Of a DNA stretch of 64,000 nucleotides, positions 8,634-18,430 are shown one piece after another (the stretch's first letter is position 1; every line of letters starts with the position of its first letter). The notes beneath the pieces were generated by a model. That model was not told the DNA's origin. It made no database searches and saw only the letters and a list, made by a program, of their open reading frames with translations. A program made the translations under genes and the position numbers. Source of the DNA: Candidatus Accumulibacter propinquus (GTDB lineage: Bacteria > Pseudomonadota > Gammaproteobacteria > Burkholderiales > Rhodocyclaceae); the NCBI GenBank assembly GCA_016714935.1, contig JADKBU010000056.1, positions 43,565 to 107,564 of the forward strand. Reading direction: 5' to 3'.

Positions 8634-9854
8634 CTATTGATGGCGTAGCGCCTCGATCGGATCGAGGCCGGATGCCCGGTGCGCCGGATAATAACCGAAG
8701 AAGATGCCGATCCCCGCGGCGACGCCAAAGGCAACCAGGATCGAGCCGCCGGAAATGACGATCACCATGTCGGTGACGGCGTTGGTGAGCAGGGCGCCGG
8801 CGATGCCGAGGACGAGGCCGATCAGGCAACCGGCAACCGAGATCATCAGCGCTTCGAGCAGAAACTGCGTCAGGATGTCTTTCTGGCGGGCGCCGATGGC
8901 CATGCGGATGCCAATTTCGCGCGTTCGTTCGGTTACCGAGACGAGCATGATGTTCATGATGCCGATGCCACCCACGAGCAGCGAAACCGAAGCGATGGCT
9001 CCCAGCAGGACCGACATCACGCGCGTGGTTTCGGCGGCGGAATCGGCCGCAGCAGCCAGGTTGCGCAGATAGAAGTCATTGTCCTGACCTTCGCGAATGC
9101 GATGGCGCTGGCGGAGCAGGGCGGTCATGCTCCTTTCGACGCTCGCCATCGCTTCCGCCGAGGTGGCCTGGACCATGATCAGACGCACCGAACCCGCAAA
9201 GGGCGTACCGAAGACCTTGCGCTGGGCGGTGCTCAGCGGAATGATCAGGGTATCGTCCTGGTCACGTCCGTCGAGGTTCTGTCCCTTCTTGCCGAGCACG
9301 CCGATGATCACGAAGGGACTCTGGCGGATACGGATGGTCTTGCCGAGGGGATCGTCGTTGGCGAACAGATTGTCGGCGGCCGTCTGTCCGATCAGTGCGA
9401 CGCGCGTTGCCGATCGGACATCCGAGTCGCCGAAGGGGTGGCCGCTGACGATCGTCCACGCACGTGCCTCGAGGTAAGGCGGGGTGGTACCGACCACCGT
9501 CGAACTCCAGTTGTTGGGACCATACACCAGTTGCTGCGTGCCTTGATGCACCGGCGCGACGTTGGCCACCCCGTCGAGCTCGGCGATCGCTTCGGCATCG
9601 GCGACGGTCAGCGTCGGGCCGCCGCCACCGCCGCTGCGCAGGCCGCCGGTGCTGGTCGACCCGGAGATCAGGATGTACAGATTGCTGCCCATGGTGCTGA
9701 TGGTTTGCGCCACCGCATACTGCGCGCCCTGGCCGATGGCCATCATCAGCACCACCGAGCCGACGCCGATGACCATCCCGAGCATGGTCAGGATGGTGCG
9801 CAGGCGATTGGCGCCCATCGCCTGCCAGGCCTCGCGGAGCATTGCCTTCAGCAT
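8634..9854 (-). CDS. MacB-type ABC transporter permease
   Basis: A 406-residue MacB/FtsX-type permease. One N-terminal transmembrane helix lies at about residues 20-42 (LTMLGMVIGVGSVVLMM). A large periplasmic MacB_PCD domain fills about 45-275. Three C-terminal helices surround the FtsX signature GGIGIMNIMLVSVTERTREIG and IRMAIGARQKDIL. Unlike E. coli MacB, the ATPase is encoded separately just upstream (7-nt overlap). With macA and tolC homologues in the same operon it should form a tripartite pump that drives export from the periplasm through the outer-membrane duct. Substrate unknown (macrolide, peptide, lipid or siderophore are all possible). Confidence 0.92.
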   Translation of the reverse strand: MLKAMLREAWQAMGANRLRTILTMLGMVIGVGSVVLMMAIGQGAQYAVAQTISTMGSNLYILISGSTSTGGLRSGGGGGPTLTVADAEAIAELDGVANVAPVHQGTQQLVYGPNNWSSTVVGTTPPYLEARAWTIVSGHPFGDSDVRSATRVALIGQTAADNLFANDDPLGKTIRIRQSPFVIIGVLGKKGQNLDGRDQDDTLIIPLSTAQRKVFGTPFAGSVRLIMVQATSAEAMASVERSMTALLRQRHRIREGQDNDFYLRNLAAAADSAAETTRVMSVLLGAIASVSLLVGGIGIMNIMLVSVTERTREIGIRMAIGARQKDILTQFLLEALMISVAGCLIGLVLGIAGALLTNAVTDMVIVISGGSILVAFGVAAGIGIFFGYYPAHRASGLDPIEALRHQ

Positions 9855-10558
9855 GCGGCAAGCGCGCGTGCCGCCGTCGGAACGTCGCTGACGAGGCGGC
9901 CGTCGAGGAAACGCACCTGCCGCCTGGCGCAGGCGGCGATGTCCGGCTCGTGGGTGACCAGCACGATGGTGATTCCTTCCCGGTTGAGTTCCGTAAACAG
10001 GGCCATGATTTCCTCGCTGGTATGGCTGTCGAGGTTTCCGGTCGGTTCGTCGGCGAGGATCAATTGTGGCGAGTTCACCAGCGCGCGGGCAATCGCCACG
10101 CGTTGTTGCTGGCCGCCCGAGATGCGGCTGGGCAGCGATGCGGCGTAATCGCCGAGGCCGACCCGTGCCAGTTCCTGCAGGGCGCGGGCTCGCCGCGCAT
10201 CGCGCTCGACGCCGGCGTAAACCAATGGCAGGGCGACGTTGTCGGCCAGCGTCATCCGTGGCAGCAGGTTGAAGCCCTGGAATACGAAGCCGATGGTGCG
10301 GTTGCGCAGTGTCGCCAATTCGTCCTTGCCCAGTTGGGCGACGTTGCGGCCGACCAGGAAGTAGTCGCCGCTGGTCGGCGTATCGAGGCAGCCGAGCAGG
10401 TTCATGAAGGTTGATTTGCCGGATCCCGAGGGGCCCATGATGGCCACGAATTCGCCGGCTTCGATAGCCAGGTCGACTCCGCTCAGAGCCGCAAAGGGGC
10501 CGGCGGCCGTGCGGTACGACTTGCCCACGGCAAGAGTGCGTATGACCACCTGCGACAT
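9848..10558 (-). CDS. MacB-type ABC transporter ATPase subunit
   Basis: A 236-residue LolD/MacB-class nucleotide-binding protein. It has Walker A GPSGSGKS, Q-loop GFVFQGFNLLPRMT, the ABC signature in variant form ISGGQQQRVAIARAL, Walker B LILADEPTGNLD and the switch histidine in LVTHEPD. Its start overlaps the macA stop by 1 nt (TGATG) and its end overlaps the permease gene by 7 nt, so the three are translationally coupled. It powers the downstream permease; family members act mechanically on periplasmic substrates rather than transporting across the inner membrane. Confidence 0.94.
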   Translation of the reverse strand: MSQVVIRTLAVGKSYRTAAGPFAALSGVDLAIEAGEFVAIMGPSGSGKSTFMNLLGCLDTPTSGDYFLVGRNVAQLGKDELATLRNRTIGFVFQGFNLLPRMTLADNVALPLVYAGVERDARRARALQELARVGLGDYAASLPSRISGGQQQRVAIARALVNSPQLILADEPTGNLDSHTSEEIMALFTELNREGITIVLVTHEPDIAACARRQVRFLDGRLVSDVPTAARALAAC

Positions 10559-11772
10559 CAGAACAGCCGCATTCCCACGCTGCTCGGCTTGCCGGAGGTG
10601 TTGGCGATATTCTCGCCGATGACGACCGTATCGCCTGCCTTCAGTTCGCCGCCAAGCACCTCGGTGCTGCGGTTGTCGGTGATTCCGAGTTGCACACTGA
10701 CCGCTTTCAGTTCGTCCTTGTCGATGCGGTATACCGTGCCGCTGGCGCTGTCGCGCTTCCTGCCCTTGCCCTTCGCTTCGCCGGCACCCTCGCCGGTGGC
10801 TTTCGCGCTGCCCGGTGGGGCACTGCCGCCTGGCGGCTTGTCGCCGGCGGCGATGTCGCTGGGCTTGAAACGCAAGGCCGCGTTCGGCACCAGCAGAGCA
10901 TCCTGACGGCTGGCTACGCCGATGCTGACGTAGGCGGTCATGCCGGGCAGCAGAATCTGTTCGGGGTTGGAGAGCGACACGCGAACGTTGTAGGTCACGA
11001 CGTTCTGCTGGGTCGTCGGGTTGAGGCGAATCTGCTGCACCTGCCCCTGGAAGCTGCGGTTGGGGAAGGCGTCGACGGTGAATCGGACCTTCTGCCCCTC
11101 GCGGATACTGCCGATGTCGGCTTCTGCAAAGCTCGAGTCGATACGCATTTCCGAGAGATCCTGCGCGATCTTGATCAGCGTGGGTGTTTGCAGACTGGCG
11201 GCTACGGTTTGCCCGAGGTCGACCACGCGGTCGACGACGACGCCCGAGACGGGAGATCGGATCGTCGTGTACCGTAGATTGACCTGGTCCTTGTCGGCCG
11301 CGGCTTTGGCCTGTGCGAGTTGCGCTTCGGTCGAGCGGCGAGCCTGCAGTGCCTGTTCGAGTTCCTGCCGTGACACGTATTCCTGTTCGAACAGAGCCTG
11401 CATGCGCACTTCATTGGCGCGGGCCAGATCGAGTGCCGCTGCGACATTGCGGACGTTGGCCGCGGTTTGGCGTGCCTGCGCGGCGAGCAGCGCGTCGTCG
11501 AGTTCGAGCAGTGCCTGGCCTTTCTCGACCTTGTCGTTGAAGTCTACATAGAGCCTGGTCACCGTGCCGGAGACCTGCGTACCGACACTGACCAGCACCA
11601 CCGGGTTGAGCGTGCCGTTGGCCGATACCGTCTGCGTCACTTCGCCCCGGTCGATGGTCTGCAGCTTGTAGCGTTGTTCCGGAGATTGCGTTGTGGTCTG
11701 GCGGTACCAGTAGGCACCGCCAGCGATGGTGACCATCAGCGCAGCGATTGCAGAGCGTTTGAGGGAAATCAT
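10558..11772 (-). CDS. MacA-type periplasmic adaptor (membrane fusion protein)
   Basis: A 404-residue HlyD/RND-type adaptor starting at ATG 11772 (MISLKRSAIAALMVTIAGG), with one N-terminal membrane anchor. A longer open frame upstream lies inside tolC and is not used. Order: lipoyl half-motif VSVGTQVSGTVTRLYVDF, coiled-coil hairpin (about 105-185, rich in Ala/Gln/Arg), second lipoyl half SPVSGVVVDRVVDLGQTV, then beta-barrel and membrane-proximal domains. A Pro/Gly/Lys-rich insertion (about 320-350, containing GEGAGEAKGKGRKRD) interrupts the C-terminal domain and is less usual. The ATG overlaps the tolC stop (ATGA). Confidence 0.9.
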   Translation of the reverse strand: MISLKRSAIAALMVTIAGGAYWYRQTTTQSPEQRYKLQTIDRGEVTQTVSANGTLNPVVLVSVGTQVSGTVTRLYVDFNDKVEKGQALLELDDALLAAQARQTAANVRNVAAALDLARANEVRMQALFEQEYVSRQELEQALQARRSTEAQLAQAKAAADKDQVNLRYTTIRSPVSGVVVDRVVDLGQTVAASLQTPTLIKIAQDLSEMRIDSSFAEADIGSIREGQKVRFTVDAFPNRSFQGQVQQIRLNPTTQQNVVTYNVRVSLSNPEQILLPGMTAYVSIGVASRQDALLVPNAALRFKPSDIAAGDKPPGGSAPPGSAKATGEGAGEAKGKGRKRDSASGTVYRIDKDELKAVSVQLGITDNRSTEVLGGELKAGDTVVIGENIANTSGKPSSVGMRLF

Positions 11773-13217
11773 GGGTTGGAAGCTTTCTTGCCGCCTTCGG
11801 CCGGGAGTAGCAGGCGGCTGTCGAGGGCGCCAACGGCCCTGGCCAGAGTAGCGCGTGAAACCTGCCAGTCGAGCATTGCCTGGATGCGCTGCAGGCGCGC
11901 GTTGGCGAGCGCGCTCTGAGCGTTGAGCACGTCGAGGATGTTGCCGACGCCAGCTTTGTAGCGTCCGAGGGCGACACGCTCGGATTGTTCGGCGCTGGCC
12001 AGCAGGTCGAGGGTGGTTCGGATCGTCTGGGTGGCGGTGCTCAGGTTCTGGTACGCCTCCCAGACGTCGAGCGCGACTTGCTGGCGGACGTTGTCGCGGC
12101 GTGCGCTCTGGACGTCGGTTCTGGCTTCGGCGGCGCGGACGTTGTAGGTGGTATTGAAACCGGAAAACAGTGGCAGGTTGACGATCAAACCGATCGAGCT
12201 GGCGTTGGCTGAGGCGCCGCCGATGTCTTCCCATCGGGGTCCGGCGTTCAGCGACAGGGTCGGCAATCCGGCGGCTCGCGCATAGGCGACGCCATATTGC
12301 GCGGCTTTCAGCTCGGCTTCGGCGGCCTTCAGTTCGGGGCGGCGTTCGCGTGCTTCGGCAATCAGTGTGGCGACATCGCCCTCAAAGCCGGCAACGGGAG
12401 CCGACGCCGGAATGTCGTCGAGCCGCAGTGGCTGATTGGCGTCGAGCCCCATGATATTGGCCAGCCGGCCCAGGCTGTTTCTGAGCACGCCCTCGGCCCG
12501 GATGCGGAACAGAGTGGTCTGTGACCAGGCGGTCTGCGCCTGCAGGCGGTCGGCGGGAGTGCCGGTGCCGACGCGGTAGCGGACCTCGGCTGCCGACAGG
12601 CTTTCGCGGCTGGCTCTTTCGGATTCGAGCGCGGCGGTGACCGCGGCACGTGCGGCCTGAACGTTGTAATAGGCCTGCAGGGCACCGAGAAAAACGCTCT
12701 GCACAGTCGAGTCGAGCGTCGAAACGGCGGCGCTGAATAACTGCGTTGCCACTTCGAGATTTGCCGAACGGGCTCCGAAGTCGAACAGCAACCACGACAG
12801 CGTCAGCGATGCATTGCGCTGGGTGGTGCTCCGTGAATCGGCCCTGATCCGGCTGGCGGCCACCTGACCATCGACCGTCGGCAGGAAGTCGGACTGCGCC
12901 AGGCCGACCTGGGCGGCTTGCACCCGCGCGTACGACCACGCCTCACGGGTTGTCGGGTTCTTGCATAATGCCAGGTCGACGACTTCCAGCATCCCATAGA
13001 CAGCATCGGCGGGCAGTGCCTGGCAAGGCATGCGGTGAAGCTCGCCGCTGATCGTCAGCGCAGGACGAGCTGGGGTAAGCGCGCGGATGGCGAACGGGTC
13101 GCTGGCTTCGAAGGCCTGCAACGGGGTCGCAAATCCGGCACACAAGGTGGCGAGGGCGAGGCGGGACAATGTGGCGCCATGGGCGAGCGCAGTCGGTCGG
13201 GATGTGATGTAGGCCAT
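11769..13217 (-). CDS. TolC-family outer-membrane efflux channel
   Basis: The 482-residue product has a Sec signal peptide (about 1-35, ending LQAFEA) and two outer-membrane efflux-protein repeats. The internal pseudo-duplication is visible as LSWLLFDFGARSANLEVA in the first half and IVNLPLFSGFNTTYNVRAAEA in the second, each followed by long amphipathic helices. This is the trimeric duct of the pump encoded by the three following genes. It is the first gene of the operon, and its promoter should lie in the 285-bp divergent gap before the DUF3301 gene. Confidence 0.92.
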   Translation of the reverse strand: MAYITSRPTALAHGATLSRLALATLCAGFATPLQAFEASDPFAIRALTPARPALTISGELHRMPCQALPADAVYGMLEVVDLALCKNPTTREAWSYARVQAAQVGLAQSDFLPTVDGQVAASRIRADSRSTTQRNASLTLSWLLFDFGARSANLEVATQLFSAAVSTLDSTVQSVFLGALQAYYNVQAARAAVTAALESERASRESLSAAEVRYRVGTGTPADRLQAQTAWSQTTLFRIRAEGVLRNSLGRLANIMGLDANQPLRLDDIPASAPVAGFEGDVATLIAEARERRPELKAAEAELKAAQYGVAYARAAGLPTLSLNAGPRWEDIGGASANASSIGLIVNLPLFSGFNTTYNVRAAEARTDVQSARRDNVRQQVALDVWEAYQNLSTATQTIRTTLDLLASAEQSERVALGRYKAGVGNILDVLNAQSALANARLQRIQAMLDWQVSRATLARAVGALDSRLLLPAEGGKKASNP

Positions 13218-13502
13218 TTTTCGCTAGTATAGCGAGGCTTGCCGCGATGTCTTGCGACACTGACGCCTTGGTGCAGCGTCCGGCAGGTTTTTCCGTTAGC
13301 AAATATTACCACCCGCAACGGCGACCGGCCGCGGCGACACGCACATCAGGATGGCAGCAGCGATGACGACGACGAGCACCTGCGAGGCGCCTTGCCGGAG
13401 GGTCTGGGGGGTATGTCAGGCGGACACTCGGGCGGGCGTGCAAGCATCTGCCGGTCAAGGTCGTATCGCCGCCGCGAGGCAGTCTTCCACGGGAGCCGGG
13501 TG

Positions 13503-13838
13503 ATGCCGTGGATGGAAGCGGTTGGCCTCTTGGTCATGCTGGCCGGAGGGTGGTTCTGGCTTGACAGCTTCAAGGCGCGCGAGGCCGGCATGGTTGCCGC
13601 GCGTGCCGCCTGTGCCGCAGAGAACCTGCTGCTGCTTGACGACACCGTGGCGCTGGGGGCGCTGCGTCCAGCGCGTGACGACGATGGCCGGCTGCGCCTG
13701 CGGCGTGTTTATCATTTCGAGTACAGCGATACCGGGGATAATCGCCGTCACGGTCGGGTTACCCTGCTCGGCAGCGAGTTGCTGATGGTGCATCTGCCGC
13801 AGACGCGCTCGCCGCGGCTGTGCTCGCCTTCCGCCTAG
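13503..13838 (+). CDS. DUF3301 membrane-anchored protein
   Basis: A 111-residue protein starting at ATG 13503, preceded by a GGGAG box. It has one N-terminal hydrophobic helix (MEAVGLLVMLAGGWFWLDS) followed by a small domain typical of DUF3301: KAREAGMVAARAACAAENL, a D/L-rich stretch, then RRVYHFEYSDTGDNRRHG and the final GSELLMVHLP. Members of this family have no established function. It diverges from the tolC operon and converges with the SphA-like gene, overlapping its end by 4 nt. Confidence 0.75.
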   Translation: MPWMEAVGLLVMLAGGWFWLDSFKAREAGMVAARAACAAENLLLLDDTVALGALRPARDDDGRLRLRRVYHFEYSDTGDNRRHGRVTLLGSELLMVHLPQTRSPRLCSPSA

Positions 13839-14731
13839 AACGCAGTGACCCACTTGAAAAAGAACTTGTTGCCCTGGAAGCGGTTGTCGACGCTGCTTTC
13901 GTGGTTCCAGGAGCCGACGAAACTCATCCCCTTGTAGTCGTACTTGATTGCCGGACCGTAGGCAAAGACCTGGCCGCGCCGGCCATCCGGGCCAACTTTC
14001 TGGCCGTTCACCTGGTCGTCGGTGGTCTGCCGCAGGTAGTAGCCGGCTAGTCCGACGGCCCACGGCCCGAAGTGCTGGCCGATCAGGTAGTCCATGTGGA
14101 ACTCATTGCCCGACTGATAGTCGGTGTCGAGGTTCTTGGTCTTGAGGTTGTACATCAGCTTGGCGGATGCTTCGAAACCACCTTGGTTCAGGTAGGTGAA
14201 AGCGAAGATCGGCTCGAAGCTGTAGTAGTTGGCTCCGATGCTGTCGGTGGGGTTGCTTTTGCTGTACTTGCCGGTGGGCAGGTAGATGTCGACACCGACG
14301 GTCAGGTGCCAGTCCGGCGGGAAATGCCAGCCGATGATCAGCGGGTCAATGACGATGTCGCCAAGGCCGAAGACGCTGCCGTTGCCGATACCTGGAAACG
14401 GGGTGTGCATTCTCTGGGAGACGAGCGGTACGATCGCATGCACCGCCCAGTCTCCACCAAAGATCTTCTGATTGGTGACGTGGATGAAGCGCAGAGCATC
14501 GAAAGTGGCACTGACGTTCAGCCCCGGAACCTTGTGGCCATCGTTGTCGCGATAGTCACCCTGGTAATAGCCGAGGTAGTTGATGAAGTAGTTGCCGGGC
14601 GGCGGCAGCGCGCCGGCCATGAAGTTCTCGGATCCGTTCGGATATTGGTCAGGCCCCTCCTTGGCGAGGACCGGGGTGCCGGCGAGCAGGGCCGGCACCG
14701 CCAGAAGCAGAATGCTTTGCACGGTGTTCAT
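13835..14731 (-). CDS. SphA/phenol meta-pathway-type outer-membrane channel
   Basis: A 298-residue exported protein with a signal peptide ending near VLAKEG. It contains the Phenol_MetA_deg (SphA-like) domain: aromatic-rich amphipathic beta strands with segments such as GNYFINYLGYYQGDY, LGDIVIDPLIIGWHFPPDWH and VGVDIYLPTGKYSKSN, and a C-terminal strand ending in Phe (FFKWVTAF) as in outer-membrane barrels. Family members occur in aromatic and hydrocarbon degradation clusters and are thought to help hydrophobic substrates enter. Its ATG overlaps the stop of the upstream HpaB-like gene (ATGA), so the pair is coupled. Confidence 0.82.
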   Translation of the reverse strand: MNTVQSILLLAVPALLAGTPVLAKEGPDQYPNGSENFMAGALPPPGNYFINYLGYYQGDYRDNDGHKVPGLNVSATFDALRFIHVTNQKIFGGDWAVHAIVPLVSQRMHTPFPGIGNGSVFGLGDIVIDPLIIGWHFPPDWHLTVGVDIYLPTGKYSKSNPTDSIGANYYSFEPIFAFTYLNQGGFEASAKLMYNLKTKNLDTDYQSGNEFHMDYLIGQHFGPWAVGLAGYYLRQTTDDQVNGQKVGPDGRRGQVFAYGPAIKYDYKGMSFVGSWNHESSVDNRFQGNKFFFKWVTAF

Positions 14732-16346
14732 TGGTTTTCTTCTCCCTTGTTGGTGTACGGCAGCGGCAGCATGATAGCTTGTCCCGGTGGTGAGCAGCCA
14801 GCATCACAACAGCGGCCTGGTTGTCGATTGCGGGTGATCGGGCGCGCGTCATCGTGCAGTACGCCCCGGTCAAGCAGCCGTTCGACCAGTTCGACCTTGT
14901 TGCCCAGCGGGTAGTGGCGCCAGATCTCCTGCTTCAATGCCGCCGGCGAGCCGCCGCCATGCAGGCTGATCAACGAATACCAGCCACCCTGGTACGACGC
15001 GCTCAGGTCTTCGATGAAACGGGCGACCTCGATCCGCTTGTCGTAGGGCACCATCGGGTTGGCGCGCAGGACCTCGGCGAGGGTCGCCGAGGTCGCCGGG
15101 TTGTGGTCTTCATCGGGACCGGGTAGCGCCACGATCAACCCCCCCGACACTTCGTGTGCCAGACGATGCATGTCGTAAATCTGGGTGGAGAGCAGAAGTT
15201 TGCCGATATTGGCAAACACCGGTTCGGGCATGAAGCTGCCGCTGTGCTCGTCCCTGGTGCCGTATACGCTGGCTGCGACACCACAGGCGAAGAAGCCCTC
15301 GGTGATCTTGATCAATTCGATCATTGGTTCGCGCAGGCTGGCTTTCCGGCCCGGATCGAAGCCGTTGGCCTCGCACATCAGGGCGCCGGCACCGATCAGC
15401 AGGTCGCCGAAGCCGGCTCTGGCGGCGATGCAGCTATGGCGATGATGCGTGGCATAGTTGTAGGTCACTGCTCCGGAATGCTCCCACTCGCCGGCAAAAA
15501 AAACCCGTTCCCAAGGTACGAAAACGCGCTCGAAGATCAGCACCGCGGTCGATTGTCCATAGCGCCGCGAGAACAGGGCGGCGCCGTGTTCGAGCTTTTC
15601 TCCCGGGCGCCCTGCCGGGCGGGCAACCATCGTCAGGCCCGGCGCATCGACCGGCACCGCGCAGCACACGGCGAAATCGGCGTCGGCCGCGTCCATGTTG
15701 CGGCTCGGCATGACCAGAATTTCGTGCATGTACGGTGCGCCGGTGACGATGGCCTTGGTCCCCGAGATCACGATTCCGGCCGCGCTGCGCTCGACGAGAT
15801 GCACGTAGCTGTCCGGGTTGGCTTGCTGATGAGGACGCTTCGAACGGTCGCCCTTGGCGTCGGTCATGGCGATTCCCAGAGCCAGATCGCGTGCCTGTAC
15901 GTCTTCGAGGTAAGCCGCGAAGCGAGCCCGATGTTCGTTGCTGCCACACGCATCGTCGATCCTGGCGCTGACCTGGTGGATCGCGTTCAGCGCATCGTTG
16001 CCAGATAGCGTTGCGCGCAGCCGGTCTCCTGACACAGGAGGCGCACCGCCTCGAGCTTGTTCAGCAGATCGCCTGATGACTCGTTGATGTGCAGCATGCG
16101 ATTGACCGTCCGCTGGCTGTTCGCCTGGACTGCGGTCATCAGCGGCGATTTCGCGGGATCAAGCGCGAAATCATAGGTCACTGACAGTGCATTGATTCCC
16201 GGCTGCAGCGCCGGGGTATCAACAACCGGGCCGATCAACTCGCCGTCGACATAGATCCTGGGGCTGTACTGGCGCAGGGATTCGCGGTATTCGGCGCCAT
16301 TCATCAGCCTGTCGGTCGGCCGCTGCCGGGATTGCGTGCTGGTCAT
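14728..16346 (-). CDS. HpaB / 4-hydroxybutyryl-CoA dehydratase-fold enzyme, one frameshift
   Basis: Two frames join at about 16003. The N-terminal part (start ATG 16346 after a GAGGAG box) has MNGAEYRESLRQYSPRIYVDG and ends around CAQRY. The next frame continues GNDALNAI, AMTDAKGDRSKRP, ISGTKAIVTGAPYMHEILVMPS, FVPWERVFFAGEW and HHRHSCIAARAGFGDLLIGAGAL. One missing base restores RY-x-GNDALNAI, so the join is probably a consensus error. The fold is the FAD-dependent 4-hydroxyphenylacetate 3-hydroxylase / 4-hydroxybutyryl-CoA dehydratase family. From memory of the dehydratase, its cluster ligands are Cys99, Cys103, His292 and Cys299; the second and fourth appear to be Tyr and Ala here. A flavin oxygenase is therefore more likely than a [4Fe-4S] dehydratase. 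The C-terminus overlaps the SphA-like start. Confidence 0.8.
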
Positions 16347-16434
16347 CGTCGCTCCTCGTTGGCTCGACGGAACGGTGTTCAATCGAGGCGACAAGCGTGA
16401 AATCGGGGCAGCGAAAGTCAAGCGTAGCGAGATC

Positions 16435-16458
16435 CCGGGGTTGGGGCCGAGACCCCGG
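16435..16458. other. G/C-rich hairpin just downstream of typA
   Basis: CCGGGGT (16435-16441) pairs with ACCCCGG (16452-16458) around a 10-nt loop, immediately after the typA stop. There is no T-tract on the typA strand, so this is at most a weak or factor-assisted terminator. Confidence 0.35.
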
Positions 16459-16462
16459 AGGG

Positions 16463-18301
16463 CTAAGCTTCGCGCGCGGCCCTGCGGCGTTCGTTGTCGG
16501 TCAGCAGGCGCTTGCGGATGCGGAGGTTCTGGGGGTGATCTCGACCAGTTCGTCGTCGTCGATGAACTCGACGGCCGACTCCAGCGTCAGCGCCACCGGC
16601 GGCACCAGGCGCACCGCTTCGTCGGTTCCCGAGGCACGCACGTTGGTCAGTTGCTTGCCCTTGATCGGATTGACGACCAGGTCGTTCTCGCGGCTGTGGA
16701 TGCCGATCACCATGCCTTCGTAGAGCTTGTCGCCGGGCACGGTGAACATGCGGCCTCGGTCCTGCAGCTTCCACAGGGAATAGGCCACCGCTTCGCCCTT
16801 CTCGCCGGAAATCAGCACGCCGTTGCGGCGGCCTGGGATGTCGCCCTTGAGCGGCGCATACTCGTCGAAAACGTGGCTCATCAGTCCGGTGCCACGCGTC
16901 AGGTTCAGGAACTCCCCCTGAAAACCGATCAGACCGCGGGCCGGGATACGGTACTCAAGACGAACGCGGCCGCGGCCGTCCGAAGACATGTCCTGAAGGT
17001 CGCCACGACGATAGCCCAAGGCTTCCATTATTGCGCCCTGGTGCGACTCGTCGACGTCGAGGGTCAGCATTTCGTAGGGTTCGCATTCCTCGCCGTCGAT
17101 TTCCTTGACGATCACGCGCGGGCGGCCGACCGCCAGTTCATAGCCCTCGCGGCGCATGGTTTCGAGAAGGATCGTCAGATGCAGTTCACCGCGGCCGGAA
17201 ACGAGGAAGCTGTCGGTCTCGGCAGTTTCTTCGACGCGTAACGCCATATTGGTCAGCAGTTCCTTGCGCAGGCGCTCGCCAATCTGGCGGCTGGTGACGA
17301 ACTTGCCTTCGGTACCGGCGTATGGTGAGTTATTGACCATGAAGGTCATGTTCAGCGTCGGCTCGTCGATGCGCAGCATCGGCAGCGCTTCCGGCTTTTC
17401 GGTATCGGTGATCGTGCAGCCGATAGAAAGATCCTCGATCCCTGTGACCAGGACGATGTCGCCGGCGACCGCGCCTCCAGCGGTACCCGTTCAAGACCAC
17501 GGAAACCGAACACTTGACCGACCTTGGCGGTTTTCGGAGCACCATGCTCGAACTTGCCATTGGCGTCCGCCTGGCCATACATCACGATCACCTGCTGGGC
17601 TGGTTTGAGGCGCCCGCGCTGCACGCGGCCAATGCCGATGCGTCCGACGTAGCTCGAGTAGTCGAGGGCCGAAATCTGCAGTTGTAGCGGGCCATCGATC
17701 TCGTCTGCGTGCGGCGGCGAGACGTGCCGGAGAATCGTTTCGAACATCGGCCGCATGTCCGGCGGGGCTTGGACAAATCCAGTGTCGCGTAGCCGTTGAT
17801 CGCGGATGCGTAAATTACCGGGAAGTCCATCTGCTCATCGTTTGCCCTGAGCTTGTCGAAGAGGTCGAAGGTGTGGTCAACGACCCAATCCGGTCGGGCA
17901 CCGTCACGGTCAATCTTGTTGACCACCACGATCGGCTTCAGACCAAGGGCGAGGGCTTTCTTGGTGACAAAGCGGGTCTGTGGCATCGGTCCTTCAACCG
18001 CGTCGACCAGCAACAGGACGCCATCGACCATCGACAGCACACGCTCTACCTCCCCGCCGAAGTCGGCGTGTCCCGGCGTGTCGACGATGTTGATATGGAC
18101 ACCCGCATAGTCGACCGCAAGATTCTTGGCCAGGATGGTGATGCCTCGTTCTTTTTCCAGTTCGTTCGAGTCCATCATCCGCTCGGTGATGTGCTGGTGA
18201 GCGGAGAAGCTGCCAGCCTGAACCAGTAGCTTGTCCACCAGGGTGGTCTTGCCATGGTCGACGTGGGCGATGATGGCGATGTTGCGGACGGCACGGGACA
18301 T
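16463..18301 (-). CDS. typA: TypA/BipA ribosome-associated GTPase, three frameshifts
   Basis: TypA is a translational GTPase of the EF-G class linked to 50S assembly and stress growth. G1 AHVDHGKTTL, G2 EKERGITI, G3 DTPGHADFGGEV and G4 VVNKIDRDGARP lie in the first frame. The C-terminal domains follow in other frames (LNMTFMVNNSPYAG, SDGRGRVRLEYRIPARGLIGF, GERL-equivalent SGEKGEAVAYSL). Single missing bases break the frame three times: about 17761-17769 (before APPDMRPMFE), about 17470-17477 (before VAGDIVLVTGIEDL), and about 16528-16537 (before NLRIRKRLLTDNERRRAAREA). All are at G/C runs, and each junction is restored by one base. The true stop is at 16463. Confidence 0.92.
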
Positions 18302-18430
18302 GTAGTGTCAAGCCTTTGAACAAGGGGCGCTATTCTAGCACAGGCAGGCTGCGCCTGTTGCACCGCAAAACAGCCTGGCGCTGGCCTGCGCCCATTCCCG
18401 TGAAAACCCGACCTTGGCGGCCTGAAAAAA

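Noticed and set aside
8679..10148. 489-codon plus-strand open frame
   Set aside because: Lies wholly antisense to the ABC permease and ATPase genes, is Asp/Gly/His/Arg-rich, and has no domain or ribosome site: a GC-driven shadow frame.
14728..16346. 4-hydroxybutyryl-CoA dehydratase as firm annotation
   Set aside because: Two expected cluster ligands appear substituted, so only the fold family is called.
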